NCBI GenBank assembly: GCA_902610175.1
Contig: CACLUR010000001.1
Span: 62,001 to 126,000 of the forward strand
Direction: 5' to 3'
From: an uncultured Alphaproteobacteria bacterium
GTDB taxonomy: Bacteria > Pseudomonadota > Alphaproteobacteria > HIMB59
Length of the DNA stretch: 64,000 nucleotides
Part shown: piece by piece, positions 37,118 to 45,630 of the stretch
Numbering within the stretch: position 1 is the stretch's first letter
How the letters are laid out: each line of letters begins with the position of its first letter
Made by a program: the position numbers and the translations under genes
Notes under the pieces: generated by a model
The model's database searches: none
What the model saw: only the letters and a program-made list of their open reading frames with translations
What the model was told of the DNA's origin: nothing

Positions 37118-37825
37118 ATGAATAAATCCCCAGTCATAGGTATTACAACTGATTATAAGGAAAAAGAAAACACATATTCTAAGTATCCTTGGTTTGCTTT
37201 AAGACGCCATTATTCAGACTGTTTATATCAGTTTGGATGTACACCAATAATACTACCTATAACAGAAACTATAAGAAATATTGATTTTTTAGATGGCTTA
37301 CTCATCTCTGGGGGGGACTTTGATATTGATCCAAAATATTACGGTGAAAATATACAGTCAGATAAAATTCAAACCATTAAAGATAGGACTAAATTTGAAT
37401 TTAAAATATTAGAAAAATATTTTCCCCTTAATAGACCTATTTTGGGAATATGTGGAGGTTGCCAACTTCTAAATGTATTTTTTGGTGGTAGTTTAATCCA
37501 AGATATTGAGTCATTCATTGAACACGAACAACCGAATCCAAGAGATGAGACTAGTCATGAGTTAGTTTTAAATGATGCGTCTAATCTAAAGATATTTAAA
37601 AATAGTCAAAAAATTTTCGTTAATAGTGCCCATCATCAGGGTATTAAAAAAATTGGTCAAAATTTAATAGTAGATGCTTATGCGCCTGATAATCTAATTG
37701 AAGCATTTCATCATAATCAACATCCATTATGTATGGGTGTTCAATGGCATCCTGAATTTTTAATAACAGAGTTTGATAAAAATATAATAAAGCTGTTTAC
37801 AGATCATGCAAAAAATAACGTTTAG
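37118..37825 (+). CDS. Class I glutamine-amidotransferase-like hydrolase (peptidase C26, PuuD-like)
   Basis: The 235-residue protein fits the gamma-glutamyl-GABA hydrolase family (C26): GLLISGGDFDIDPKYYGE, the nucleophile elbow LGICGGCQLLNVFFGGSLIQDI, the HHQGIKK segment and GVQWHPEF with the catalytic His-x-Glu. Family members cleave gamma-glutamyl amides in putrescine breakdown or related pathways. ATG 37118 gives a normal N-terminus (MNKSPVIGITTDY); the open frame upstream to 36986 is antisense to tadA. It overlaps the pseudouridine synthase by 20 bases. Its substrate here is unknown as no polyamine genes are nearby. Confidence 0.88.
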   Translation: MNKSPVIGITTDYKEKENTYSKYPWFALRRHYSDCLYQFGCTPIILPITETIRNIDFLDGLLISGGDFDIDPKYYGENIQSDKIQTIKDRTKFEFKILEKYFPLNRPILGICGGCQLLNVFFGGSLIQDIESFIEHEQPNPRDETSHELVLNDASNLKIFKNSQKIFVNSAHHQGIKKIGQNLIVDAYAPDNLIEAFHHNQHPLCMGVQWHPEFLITEFDKNIIKLFTDHAKNNV

Positions 37826-38498
37826 TAAAAAATTATCCATTCAATTTAAAATTTCGAGAAACCAAGCAGAAAATTTAATTAAAAATAAAAAAGTTACTTT
37901 AAATGGTAATATTGAAACAAGACCGTTTATATCAGTAACTGATAAAGATATTTTTGATATTGAAAAACTTAAATCAAATAAACTTAATATAATACTATTT
38001 CATAAACCGCGAGGTTGTATAACTTCAAAAAAAGATGAAAAAAATAGAAAAATTGTTTATGACTTTCTACCTAAGAAATATCACCAGTATCACTATATTG
38101 GTAGATTAGATTACAATTCTGAAGGTTTATTACTATTTACAAAAGAAACATCTTTTAAAAGATATATGGAACTTCCTAAATCAAATATTAAAAGATCTTA
38201 TCTTGTTAATGTAATGGGTGCCATTGATCAAAATAAGCTTAAATCAATGAATAAAAAAATTTATGGAAAAGAAATTTATAAAAAGCCTAATGTAAAACTA
38301 GTTCACTCTAATCTAAACAAACATGTACTGAGATTTAATCTTACCGAGGGAAAAAATAGAGAAATTAGAAATATTTGTGCATTATTTAATTTAAAAGTAG
38401 AAAAGTTAAAAAGGATCTCTTACGGTCGTTTTCTATTAAAAACTATAACCTATGGTGAATACAGAGAAATGCAGGTTAATGAAAGTTATCAGCGGTAA
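37806..38498 (+). CDS. RNA pseudouridine synthase, RsuA/RluB/RluE family
   Basis: A 230-residue enzyme that isomerises uridine to pseudouridine in rRNA. An N-terminal S4 RNA-binding domain (about 5-55, with ISRNQAENLIKNKKVTLNG) precedes the catalytic domain: FHKPRGCITSKKD, YIGRLDYNSEGLLLFT with the catalytic Asp, and LTEGKNREIRNICALF. The subgroup (RluB 23S, RsuA 16S or RluE) cannot be fixed by eye; RluB is most usual for Alphaproteobacteria in this context. It overlaps rsmD by 20 bases. Confidence 0.9.
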   Translation: MQKITFSKKLSIQFKISRNQAENLIKNKKVTLNGNIETRPFISVTDKDIFDIEKLKSNKLNIILFHKPRGCITSKKDEKNRKIVYDFLPKKYHQYHYIGRLDYNSEGLLLFTKETSFKRYMELPKSNIKRSYLVNVMGAIDQNKLKSMNKKIYGKEIYKKPNVKLVHSNLNKHVLRFNLTEGKNREIRNICALFNLKVEKLKRISYGRFLLKTITYGEYREMQVNESYQR

Positions 38499-39006
38499 AT
38501 ACAAGGGGCGAAAAATAATAGTTGAGTCTAAAAGTGATTACAGACCAACCTTAACAAGAATTAGAGAGGATATATTTAATTTATTATCACATAATAATGA
38601 TCTGAATATAGAACTTAATGAGGTAATTTTATGTGATTTGTTTGCAGGAACAGGCTCAATTGGTATAGAAGCGCTATCTAGAGGTGTTAAAAAAGTAATA
38701 TTTAACGATATCGAAAAAAAACATACTAATAAAATTGAAGAGTTTTTGAAAAAAATTAATGAGGTGAATTATGAAATAACTAATTTTAATCCTTATGAAA
38801 AAAAAATGAATATTTTAAATAGCTGCGATATAATTTATATGGATCCTCCATATGATCATAGTTTTGAATTAATTCAAAAAAAAATATTAATTAATATTCA
38901 ATCAAATATCTTAGTCATATTGGAAAGTTCGAATTTAATTGATTTAGATAATCTAATATTAATGAAAAAATATAAAAATAAAAATTTATTTTTTTTTAGA
39001 GCTTAA
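38479..39006 (+). CDS. rsmD: 16S rRNA m2G966 methyltransferase
   Basis: RsmD methylates N2 of G966 in 16S rRNA. From ATG 38479 the 175-residue protein begins with the typical MKVISGKYKGRKI, then RPTLTRIREDIFNLL, the SAM-binding DLFAGTGSIGIEALSRG and the catalytic MDPPYDH. An in-frame ATG at 38452 would add nine residues not seen in the family. Its TAA shares TTAA (39003-39006) with the stop of the convergent membrane-protein gene. Confidence 0.94.
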   Translation: MKVISGKYKGRKIIVESKSDYRPTLTRIREDIFNLLSHNNDLNIELNEVILCDLFAGTGSIGIEALSRGVKKVIFNDIEKKHTNKIEEFLKKINEVNYEITNFNPYEKKMNILNSCDIIYMDPPYDHSFELIQKKILINIQSNILVILESSNLIDLDNLILMKKYKNKNLFFFRA

Positions 39007-39296
39007 TAAAATTTAAAATAATTAATAAATTTAATAAAAAATTTTTTAAAATATCTAAATTCTCCAAATACTAAAGCAACACCAATTAGTACAAATTGAT
39101 ATATAGGAAAAATTAATATTAATCTAATTAACCAATAGAAAAATTTATTTGAAATAAAATTTTCAATTGACATAAATTGTATTAATGGTTCAGATATAAA
39201 AACAGAAAGAGAGCCAGCCAATCCAAAAATAAAAAAAATTTTTAATAAATGAAGTTTTGAATTAGCACCAAAAAATATAATTAAATTATTTATCAT
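39003..39296 (-). CDS. Small membrane protein, possibly DUF6787-like
   Basis: A 97-residue protein with two hydrophobic helices (about 17-38 and 54-77) and a basic, aromatic tail (FGEFRYFKKFFIKF). The FGLAGSLSVFI helix and the second helix ending in VFGEFRYF resemble, from memory, the DUF6787 family of small two-helix membrane proteins; this is tentative. Its ATG is one base from the pgi stop, so it is translated with pgi. No function can be proposed. Confidence 0.65.
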   Translation of the reverse strand: MINNLIIFFGANSKLHLLKIFFIFGLAGSLSVFISEPLIQFMSIENFISNKFFYWLIRLILIFPIYQFVLIGVALVFGEFRYFKKFFIKFINYFKFY

Positions 39297-40451
39297 TTAT
39301 ATTTTTGTATTCTTTTTTAAAATCTCTACTGCTGGTTGATCAAGAAAATCAATCTTTTCATACTTTGATCTAAGAAAAATGTCAAAAATTAAATAGTATA
39401 ATAGATAAAAATAATTATCTAAATTATCTTTTATTGAAATTTGTGTCACAAAAAAGTTTTTTTGATCGAGTGTTTTGATTGCCCCATCTTCGAGAGCGCT
39501 CATTAAGTTATGTCCTTTAATCAAATTTGATAAAGATGACAAAGATTTTTTTTTATAATCAATTTTAAAAGAAATAAAACTTTTATCATGCGGTCCGTCT
39601 ATATAAAGTTGGAATTGACTATGTTGATCTATGGACCCAAATGAAGAAATATAGTTTTTTGCTTTATTATTTTTACCCAAACTTTCTGCAAATATTTGTC
39701 GATACCATTCATTTACTACATTTATTTTATCGTGATAACTTAAACCTACGACGATATTTAATTTATGCTTTTTCTCATAGGCAATAGAGTCAAATATATA
39801 TTTAGATAATTTAATATGATTCTTAATAAATATTTTTTTAGCTTTTATCATCGAATTTAAAATTTTATTTAGTGAGTATCCAACTGATATTAAAGGGAGT
39901 AATGCTGTAATTGAAAAAATACTAAACCTTCCACCTATATTTGGATCATGATCAAAACATATAATATTATTTTTTCTTGCAAATTTTTTCATATAATTAT
40001 TTTTATCTTCAGTAATAAAAATAAAGTTTTTAAAATAATTATTAATTTTTTTTTGTTTTAGCATTTTTATGATTACATGAAGAAAATATTTTGTTTCAAT
40101 TGTGTTTCCTGACTTTGATATGAAAATAAATTTATCTTTTTTACCAACTTTCAATTCTGAAAGTGAGTTCTTAATTCTCATTGGAGAAGGATTTTCATAA
40201 AAAAAAAGTTTTTTATCAATTTTATCTGGATCAATAAATTGACCTAATAGCTTAGAACTTAAAGAAGACCCCCCCATTCCAAAAACATGGGTTCTGAACG
40301 ATTTATTTGTAAATATATTAAGGTTATAAGAATTAAAATATTTTTTATTTAATGGATTAAACATATTTAATGAAAAGAATTCATCAATCGAATATTTAAT
40401 ATTTAAATTATGAAAAAAACTTAATTTCTTTGAATTATTTTTAATAATCAC
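39297..40451 (-). CDS. pgi: Glucose-6-phosphate isomerase, short form
   Basis: Pgi interconverts glucose-6-phosphate and fructose-6-phosphate. Visible SIS-fold motifs are FGMGGSSLSSKLLG, the sugar-phosphate loop FISKSGNTIETKYF, GGRFSIFSITALLPL and the catalytic-Glu region IFAESLGKNNKAKN. A His-rich segment (SIDQHSQFQLYIDGP) matches the second signature. At 384 residues it is shorter than the usual 440-550, lacking much of the N-terminal part. Start is GTG. A narrower sugar isomerase role cannot be excluded. It lies between the small membrane protein and the BamF-like lipoprotein gene. Confidence 0.87.
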   Translation of the reverse strand: MIIKNNSKKLSFFHNLNIKYSIDEFFSLNMFNPLNKKYFNSYNLNIFTNKSFRTHVFGMGGSSLSSKLLGQFIDPDKIDKKLFFYENPSPMRIKNSLSELKVGKKDKFIFISKSGNTIETKYFLHVIIKMLKQKKINNYFKNFIFITEDKNNYMKKFARKNNIICFDHDPNIGGRFSIFSITALLPLISVGYSLNKILNSMIKAKKIFIKNHIKLSKYIFDSIAYEKKHKLNIVVGLSYHDKINVVNEWYRQIFAESLGKNNKAKNYISSFGSIDQHSQFQLYIDGPHDKSFISFKIDYKKKSLSSLSNLIKGHNLMSALEDGAIKTLDQKNFFVTQISIKDNLDNYFYLLYYLIFDIFLRSKYEKIDFLDQPAVEILKKNTKI

Positions 40452-40476
40452 TATAAGGCTCCCTTATTAAAAAAGA

Positions 40477-40791
40477 TTAGTTATTTTTTTTACCTTTAAA
40501 AAGTTTTTGAAATAGTGTTAGGTCAGTTTCATAGCCACTATCATAGTCTATTTTATCTGCCACATTTGAGTTTGTATTTATTGCATCTGTTTGATTAAGA
40601 ATACTTTTTATTACTGGATTATTCGTTTCTACCAAATCAATATTTAAATTATTTTTAGAATTAGGTACCGGTAAATCGTCTGTTGGGGGTAAAATCAATG
40701 TCTTATTATAAACTACGCCAAGATTATTTCTTGTCTCTCTTTGGCAAGATATAGTGAAAAAAATCAATAAAATCAAAAATATACTTTTCAT
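40477..40791 (-). CDS. BamF-like (DUF3035) small lipoprotein
   Basis: A 104-residue lipoprotein: signal peptide with lipobox TISC, then NNLGVVYNKTLILPPTDDLPVP, which matches the DUF3035 pattern (a short conserved segment rich in Pro, of the type L-x-x-P-P-x-x-D-L-P-x-P). In Alphaproteobacteria DUF3035 proteins are BamF, an accessory of the outer-membrane beta-barrel assembly machine, and the gene follows lspA as here. Its ATG overlaps the lspA stop in ATGA. The rest is low-complexity Asn/Asp-rich. Confidence 0.75.
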   Translation of the reverse strand: MKSIFLILLIFFTISCQRETRNNLGVVYNKTLILPPTDDLPVPNSKNNLNIDLVETNNPVIKSILNQTDAINTNSNVADKIDYDSGYETDLTLFQKLFKGKKNN

Positions 40792-41273
40792 AATTTTTTA
40801 TTCAAAAATAATATATTTACCATCAATATCACAAAACCAACAGTTATACAGCTATCAGCAACATTAAATGCAGGCCAATGATATTTACCTATATATACGT
40901 CAATAAAATCTATAACAAAACCCCTAAATATTCTGTCTAGAAAATTGCCCAAAGCTCCTGCTAAAATCAAAACAAGAGTAAATTTAAAAATGCTATCTTG
41001 TGTTTTTATAAGAAGATATAAAAAGTAAAAAATTATTATTAATATAATCATTGAAACAAAAATTTGATTCAAGGATGGATTATTTAAAAATCCAAAAGCA
41101 AAACCATAATTAACTACAAATGTTAGTTTAAGGATTGGTAGTAAGGCTATTGACTCATATAGATCAAGATTATTGATCACAAGAAATTTTGTGATTTGAT
41201 CTAATATCAAAATTAACACAAATAATATTATTAGATTATTATTTGATTTATTGCTGAAGAGATTTCCAAACAT
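40788..41273 (-). CDS. lspA: Lipoprotein signal peptidase
   Basis: LspA cleaves the signal peptide of diacylglyceryl-modified prolipoproteins. From ATG 41273 it has 161 residues and four membrane helices. The two catalytic Asp are in NFLDRIFRGFVIDFIDVY and NVADSCITVG, and the VVNYGFAFGFL segment is the usual N-x-G-x-A-F motif. The frame is open further upstream to 41354 but this is antisense-free read-through of ileS and not family-like. It overlaps ileS by 26 bases. At least four candidate lipoprotein substrates are encoded in this window. Confidence 0.95.
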   Translation of the reverse strand: MFGNLFSNKSNNNLIILFVLILILDQITKFLVINNLDLYESIALLPILKLTFVVNYGFAFGFLNNPSLNQIFVSMIILIIIFYFLYLLIKTQDSIFKFTLVLILAGALGNFLDRIFRGFVIDFIDVYIGKYHWPAFNVADSCITVGFVILMVNILFLNKKL

Positions 41274-44028
41274 CTTCACATCTTTTACATAAATTATTTT
41301 TATTTGAGGATACTTCAGGCAAAACAGTCCAGCACCGTTGGCATTTTTCTCCATTTGCAGATTTTATTTCGACATAAATATCATCATCCTCAAAGTTAAG
41401 CGACTCTTTAGATTTATTTAAAATATCTTGTATTTCAATATTGCTAACAATACACATTTCTGCTAAATCCAAATCTTTAATAATATTTTTTGTAGCTTGA
41501 GATAAAAATAAAGTTACCTCTGCTTGAAGGCTTGAACCAATTAATTTTTCATTTCTTTTAATCTCTAAGGCTGAAGTTACACTTTTTCTTACTCTTTTAA
41601 GTTCTTTAAAAACTGTATCTAAGGAAATGTCTTTAAATTTAAAATCTTCATTGTTAATATTTTGAAGTAAAATACTATCATTATCTCCATACTCTCTAGC
41701 ACTCCATGCCTCCTCACAAGTAAATGTAACTATAGGAGATAACCATTTTGTTAAAAATTCAAATATGATATTAAGACAGGTCGATGTTGATCTCCTTTTT
41801 AAACTTCCGACTTCATCACAATATAAACAGTCCTTTCTAATATCAAAATAGAATGCTGATAATTCAATAGTGCAGAAATTTAATAAGACTGTGTAAATAC
41901 TATGATAGTTGTGTTTTGAAACTAAGTCTTTTAGCTTTTCGTTAAGATTTGAAACTCTTGTCAAAATATACCTCTCTAATTCAGGCATTTGATCTGGTTT
42001 GATAATATCTTTATCATTAAAGTTATGAAGATTACCCAAAAGAAATCTCAATGTGTTTCTTATCTTTCTGTAAGAGTCTATTTGATAGTTAATAATCTGA
42101 TTATCAATTTTTAGATCCTCAGAATAATCTGAAGCAACAACCCAAATACGCAATATATCTGCGCCATATTTATTTATTATTTCATCTGGGGAAATCACAT
42201 TTCCAACTGACTTAGACATCTTTCTACCTTTACCATCCACAACAAAGCCATGTGATAAAATACTTTCAAAAGGTGCCTTATCTCTTGTTCCACAAGACTC
42301 AAGTAGTGAAGAGTGAAACCAGCCTCTGTGTTGGTCTGAGCCCTCTAAATACATCGATGCTGGCCAGTGAAGATCTTCTCTAGCCTCTAATACATAAGAA
42401 TGAGTTGAACCACTATCAAACCAAACTTCAACTACGTCTTTTACTTGTTCAAAATCATTTGGGTCATATTCAGGTGATAAAAATCTTGAGGGTTCTGATT
42501 CAAACCAGGCATCCCCACCCTCCAACTCATAAATATTTGCAATTTTTTCAATAATATTTTGATCACGTAAGGGCTCTCCTGTTTTTTTGTTTACAAATAT
42601 TGGTAAAGGTACGCCCCAAACTCTCTGTCTAGACACACACCAATCAGGTCGATCCTCTATCATACTTCTTAATCTTTTTTGTCCTTGTTTTGGGAAAAAA
42701 TCAGTTTCATCAATAGCTTTTAATGCTTTTGTTCTTAGATCATTTGTATCCATCGAGATAAACCATTGCGAGGTATTTTTATATACCAAAGGAGCTTTAG
42801 ATCTCCACGAATGAGGATAACTATGAACTAAAATTCCTTGAGATATTAAGTTATTGTTTTTTTTTATTTCATCACAAACATTTTGATCAACTTTAAAAAT
42901 GTGTTGGCCATTAAATACAGGAATATGATCATAATATATTCCACTTTCATTTATTGTCATGGGTAATTCTAAATCATGTTGTTTACCCAAAATAAAATCA
43001 TCCATTCCATGAACTGGACAAATATGAACTATACCCGTACCTTGTTCCGTGGTTACAAAATCACCATGAAGAATAGGAACTTCAAAATTATATCCAGAGT
43101 CGTATAAAGTGTGTTTACAAAACGTATTTGATAATTCATGACCTTTAATAACAAAATTAAGTTTGTATTCTTCAATTTTATTTTCTTTAATAAATGGCTC
43201 AACTAAATCGCTAGCTATAATCAAGTTTTTATTTCCACCATTAATTTTTAAATTTATAGATTTGTATTCAATATTATTATGAACTGCCAGAGCTCTATTA
43301 CCTGGTATTGTCCAAGGAGTAGTTGTCCAAATAACAATAGAGTGTTCTTTTAATTTATTGTTATCAGTATTTGAAATTGGGAAACAAGCATATATTGTTG
43401 TTGATTTATGATCATGATATTCAACCTCTGCATCTGCAAGTGCTGTTTTTTCTATAACAGACCATAAAACTGGTCTGTGTCCTTTGTAAATACCCCCATT
43501 TTTGAGAAACTTTCCTAATTCTCTTACTATTTGTGCCTCTGCATGAAAATGCATAGTTGTGTATGGGTTGTCCCAATCTCCAATTACCCCCAATCTTTGG
43601 AATTCTTTTTTTTGAATAGATATCCACTTATTAGCAAAATCTCTACACTGTTTTCTGAATTCAATCACAGGTACATCATCTTTATTTTTCTTTTTAGCTC
43701 TGTATTCCTCCTCTATTTTCCATTCAATAGGTAGTCCGTGACAATCCCATCCAGGAACGTAAATAGAGTTTTTATTAAGAAGTTGTTGATATTTTACAAT
43801 GATATCTTTTAAAATTTTATTGAGGGCATGACCCATATGAAGATGACCATTTGCATAAGGAGGTCCGTCATGAAGAATAAATTTTTCTTTAGAGTTGGAT
43901 TGCTCTCTTAATTTTTTATATATGTCATTTTTAATCCATTCATCAAGAATTCCTGGCTCTTTTTTTGGCAAGTCAGCTTTCATAGAAAATCCAGTCTTTG
44001 GAAGAGTAATAGAGTCTTTAATTTCCAT
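41248..44028 (-). CDS. ileS: Isoleucyl-tRNA synthetase
   Basis: A class I synthetase of 926 residues charging tRNA-Ile. Motifs: HIGH-type HMGH in PPYANGHLHMGHALNKIL, the editing domain with WTTTPWTIPGN, KMSKS in KGRKMSKSVGNVIS, and a C-terminal zinc finger CQRCWTVLPEV followed by CKRC. The length and zinc finger indicate the ordinary bacterial type 1 enzyme, typically sensitive to mupirocin. It overlaps ribF by 11 bases and lspA by 26; ribF-ileS-lspA is a widely conserved order. Confidence 0.98.
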   Translation of the reverse strand: MEIKDSITLPKTGFSMKADLPKKEPGILDEWIKNDIYKKLREQSNSKEKFILHDGPPYANGHLHMGHALNKILKDIIVKYQQLLNKNSIYVPGWDCHGLPIEWKIEEEYRAKKKNKDDVPVIEFRKQCRDFANKWISIQKKEFQRLGVIGDWDNPYTTMHFHAEAQIVRELGKFLKNGGIYKGHRPVLWSVIEKTALADAEVEYHDHKSTTIYACFPISNTDNNKLKEHSIVIWTTTPWTIPGNRALAVHNNIEYKSINLKINGGNKNLIIASDLVEPFIKENKIEEYKLNFVIKGHELSNTFCKHTLYDSGYNFEVPILHGDFVTTEQGTGIVHICPVHGMDDFILGKQHDLELPMTINESGIYYDHIPVFNGQHIFKVDQNVCDEIKKNNNLISQGILVHSYPHSWRSKAPLVYKNTSQWFISMDTNDLRTKALKAIDETDFFPKQGQKRLRSMIEDRPDWCVSRQRVWGVPLPIFVNKKTGEPLRDQNIIEKIANIYELEGGDAWFESEPSRFLSPEYDPNDFEQVKDVVEVWFDSGSTHSYVLEAREDLHWPASMYLEGSDQHRGWFHSSLLESCGTRDKAPFESILSHGFVVDGKGRKMSKSVGNVISPDEIINKYGADILRIWVVASDYSEDLKIDNQIINYQIDSYRKIRNTLRFLLGNLHNFNDKDIIKPDQMPELERYILTRVSNLNEKLKDLVSKHNYHSIYTVLLNFCTIELSAFYFDIRKDCLYCDEVGSLKRRSTSTCLNIIFEFLTKWLSPIVTFTCEEAWSAREYGDNDSILLQNINNEDFKFKDISLDTVFKELKRVRKSVTSALEIKRNEKLIGSSLQAEVTLFLSQATKNIIKDLDLAEMCIVSNIEIQDILNKSKESLNFEDDDIYVEIKSANGEKCQRCWTVLPEVSSNKNNLCKRCEDVWKSLQQ

Positions 44029-44953
44029 AATTTAATATTTTCTTTGCTTCAGCGATATCTAAGTTGATTTGATTTAATAATTCTTTTATACCATTAAATT
44101 TTTTCTCTTGTCGAATTTGTTTATAAAAAAATAATTCTATATTCTTATCATAAATATTATTGTCAAAATTAAACATATATACCTCAACAATTGGCTTTTC
44201 TTTGTTAAAGGTTGGTCTTATACCAAAATTAACAATACCAAAATAAGTATTTCCATCAATCTTAGTCTCTACAGCATAGACACCATATGGAATAATAATT
44301 GTATTGAGAGGGTACTCAATATTGGCTGTGGGAATACCAATTGAACGACCTCTTTGATCTCCTTTAATAACTTTACCAGAAATACTAAATTTTCTTTTCA
44401 AATCGTTATTTGCTAATTCAATATTTCCTGATTTGAGATTTTCTCTTATTTTACTTGAAGATATTTTGTTATTAGTGTGTTCATCGACAATGAGATCAAT
44501 TTCGTTTAGTTGAATTTTATTTTTCTCGCAAAATATTCTTAAGGTCTCAATATTTCCTTTTCTTTGATTTCCATATTGAAAGTCTCTGCCTATTAAAATT
44601 CTTTTGGCATTGAGTTTACCCAATAAAATTTTGTCTTCGAATTCTATATGGTTAAGTTGGGTAAATTTTTCATTAAAATGTATATCAATTAAATAGTCTA
44701 AACCTAAACTCTCTAAAATCTCTTTTTTTTTTAATTGAGAATTAATCATAAAATTATTTTGTTTTTTAAAATAAATTTTTGGATGCGGAGTGAATGATAA
44801 AATTGCAGATTTAGATTTTGATATGTTAGTTTTTTGTATTAAGTTTTTTATTATCTCTCTATGACCTTTGTGAATACCATCAAAGTTACCTATTGTTAAA
44901 CATAGCTTTTCATCGATATTAATTTCTTCAAAACTACTATTGATATATTTCAT
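44018..44953 (-). CDS. ribF: Bifunctional riboflavin kinase / FAD synthetase
   Basis: RibF converts riboflavin to FMN and then FAD. The 311-residue protein has an N-terminal adenylyltransferase domain (LTIGNFDGIHKGHREII, then LIGRDFQYGNQRKGN and the ISSSKIRENL motif) and a C-terminal kinase domain (GIPTANIEYP, IPYGVYAVE, NFGIRPTF). It is flanked by a flavin reductase-like gene eight bases upstream, so flavin synthesis and use may be co-expressed, and by ileS downstream. Confidence 0.96.
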   Translation of the reverse strand: MKYINSSFEEINIDEKLCLTIGNFDGIHKGHREIIKNLIQKTNISKSKSAILSFTPHPKIYFKKQNNFMINSQLKKKEILESLGLDYLIDIHFNEKFTQLNHIEFEDKILLGKLNAKRILIGRDFQYGNQRKGNIETLRIFCEKNKIQLNEIDLIVDEHTNNKISSSKIRENLKSGNIELANNDLKRKFSISGKVIKGDQRGRSIGIPTANIEYPLNTIIIPYGVYAVETKIDGNTYFGIVNFGIRPTFNKEKPIVEVYMFNFDNNIYDKNIELFFYKQIRQEKKFNGIKELLNQINLDIAEAKKILNYGN

Positions 44954-44961
44954 AGAGAGAA

Positions 44962-45432
44962 TTAAACGGTGTGATATTTGCTCTTATAATAAATTAGGGG
45001 TTTTTTGGTGTTTAATTTTATGCAGTTTGTTATTAAGCATATGATGATTGTATGATCGCCTGATTTGACTTTTTTTTCAACTTTTGCCTCTAATAGGCCT
45101 AGAGACTCTGGAAAGAAAGGGACTTTATTATTTGCAATTTTATATTTTGTCTTCACCCATCTGTTCTCTAATGATCCTGCAAATTTATTAGATAAATTAA
45201 TTTGAGATTTAGCTAAAAAATTTACATTTAAAGGACTATTTATTTTAAAACTTTTTAAATTTAAATTTTCATTTCCAATACAAAATAAAAACTTTGGAGG
45301 GACAAGAGAAAGGCTCGAGAAAGAGTTAACTGTACAACCAAAAAATTGTTTTCTGTTTATTCCGTTTGTTACAATCGTAATACCTGTTGAAAACAATGAG
45401 AAAACAGCTGTTAAATTTTTAATATTTTTCAT
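44962..45432 (-). CDS. Flavin reductase-like, FMN-binding split-barrel protein
   Basis: From ATG 45432 the product is 156 residues. It matches the flavin reductase domain: FSTGITIVTNG, the TVNSFSSLSLVPPKFLFCIG signature, NVNFLAKSQINLSNKFAGS and the GDHTIIICLITN segment, which is the usual site ahead of a substrate-binding His. Members are NAD(P)H:FMN oxidoreductases or the small subunit of two-component monooxygenases; no monooxygenase gene is adjacent. The frame stays open upstream into tRNA-Leu, an artefact. It lies between the tRNA and ribF. Confidence 0.9.
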   Translation of the reverse strand: MKNIKNLTAVFSLFSTGITIVTNGINRKQFFGCTVNSFSSLSLVPPKFLFCIGNENLNLKSFKINSPLNVNFLAKSQINLSNKFAGSLENRWVKTKYKIANNKVPFFPESLGLLEAKVEKKVKSGDHTIIICLITNCIKLNTKKPLIYYKSKYHTV

Positions 45433-45447
45433 AGTTTTATTTGTAGT

Positions 45448-45533
45448 TGGTAGCGCTGGAGAGACTCGAACTCTCACGAGGTTGCCCTCACCGGATTTTG
45501 AATCCGGCGCGTCTACCATTCCGCCACAACGCC
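45448..45533 (-). tRNA. tRNA-Leu (anticodon CAA)
   Basis: The 86-base reverse-strand sequence folds as a class II tRNA. The acceptor stem GGCGTTG pairs with CAGCGCT; the anticodon stem is CCGGA/TCCGG with loop TTCAAAA, giving anticodon CAA (reads TTG codons). A variable arm of the kind found in tRNA-Leu follows (GTGAGGGCAACCTCGT), and the T-loop is GAGTTCGAGTCTC. CCA is encoded at the 3' end. Confidence 0.95.
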
Positions 45534-45541
45534 TTAAAATA

Positions 45542-45569
45542 ATGTTATTTACTTATATTATTAAGGCAA
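45542..45569 (-). promoter_or_regulatory. Candidate promoter for tRNA-Leu
   Basis: On the reverse strand TTGCCT (45569 to 45564), a 16-base spacer and TAACAT (45547 to 45542) form a plausible sigma70-type promoter. The -10 box ends eight bases before the mature tRNA 5' end. A second TTGCCT lies nine bases further upstream because of a tandem repeat. Confidence 0.4.
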
Positions 45570-45581
45570 ATTAGGCAAATT
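45564..45581. repeat. Tandem 9-bp repeat AGGCAAATT x2
   Basis: AGGCAAATT occurs at 45564-45572 and again at 45573-45581 with no gap, in the 97-base space between tRNA-Leu and the LysE-type gene. It duplicates the putative -35 hexamer of the tRNA promoter. Confidence 0.7.
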
Positions 45582-45630
45582 GATAACTAATTGTATATTT
45601 ATTTAAATTTAAGAATAATATCTCGATACT

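Noticed and set aside
41274-41354. Upstream extension of lspA
   Set aside because: Overlaps the ileS zinc-finger codons in another frame; LspA starts at ATG 41273.
45433-45519. N-terminal extension of the flavin reductase ORF (MVDAPDSKSGEG...)
   Set aside because: This segment is the reverse-strand tRNA-Leu read as protein. The flavin reductase starts at ATG 45432.
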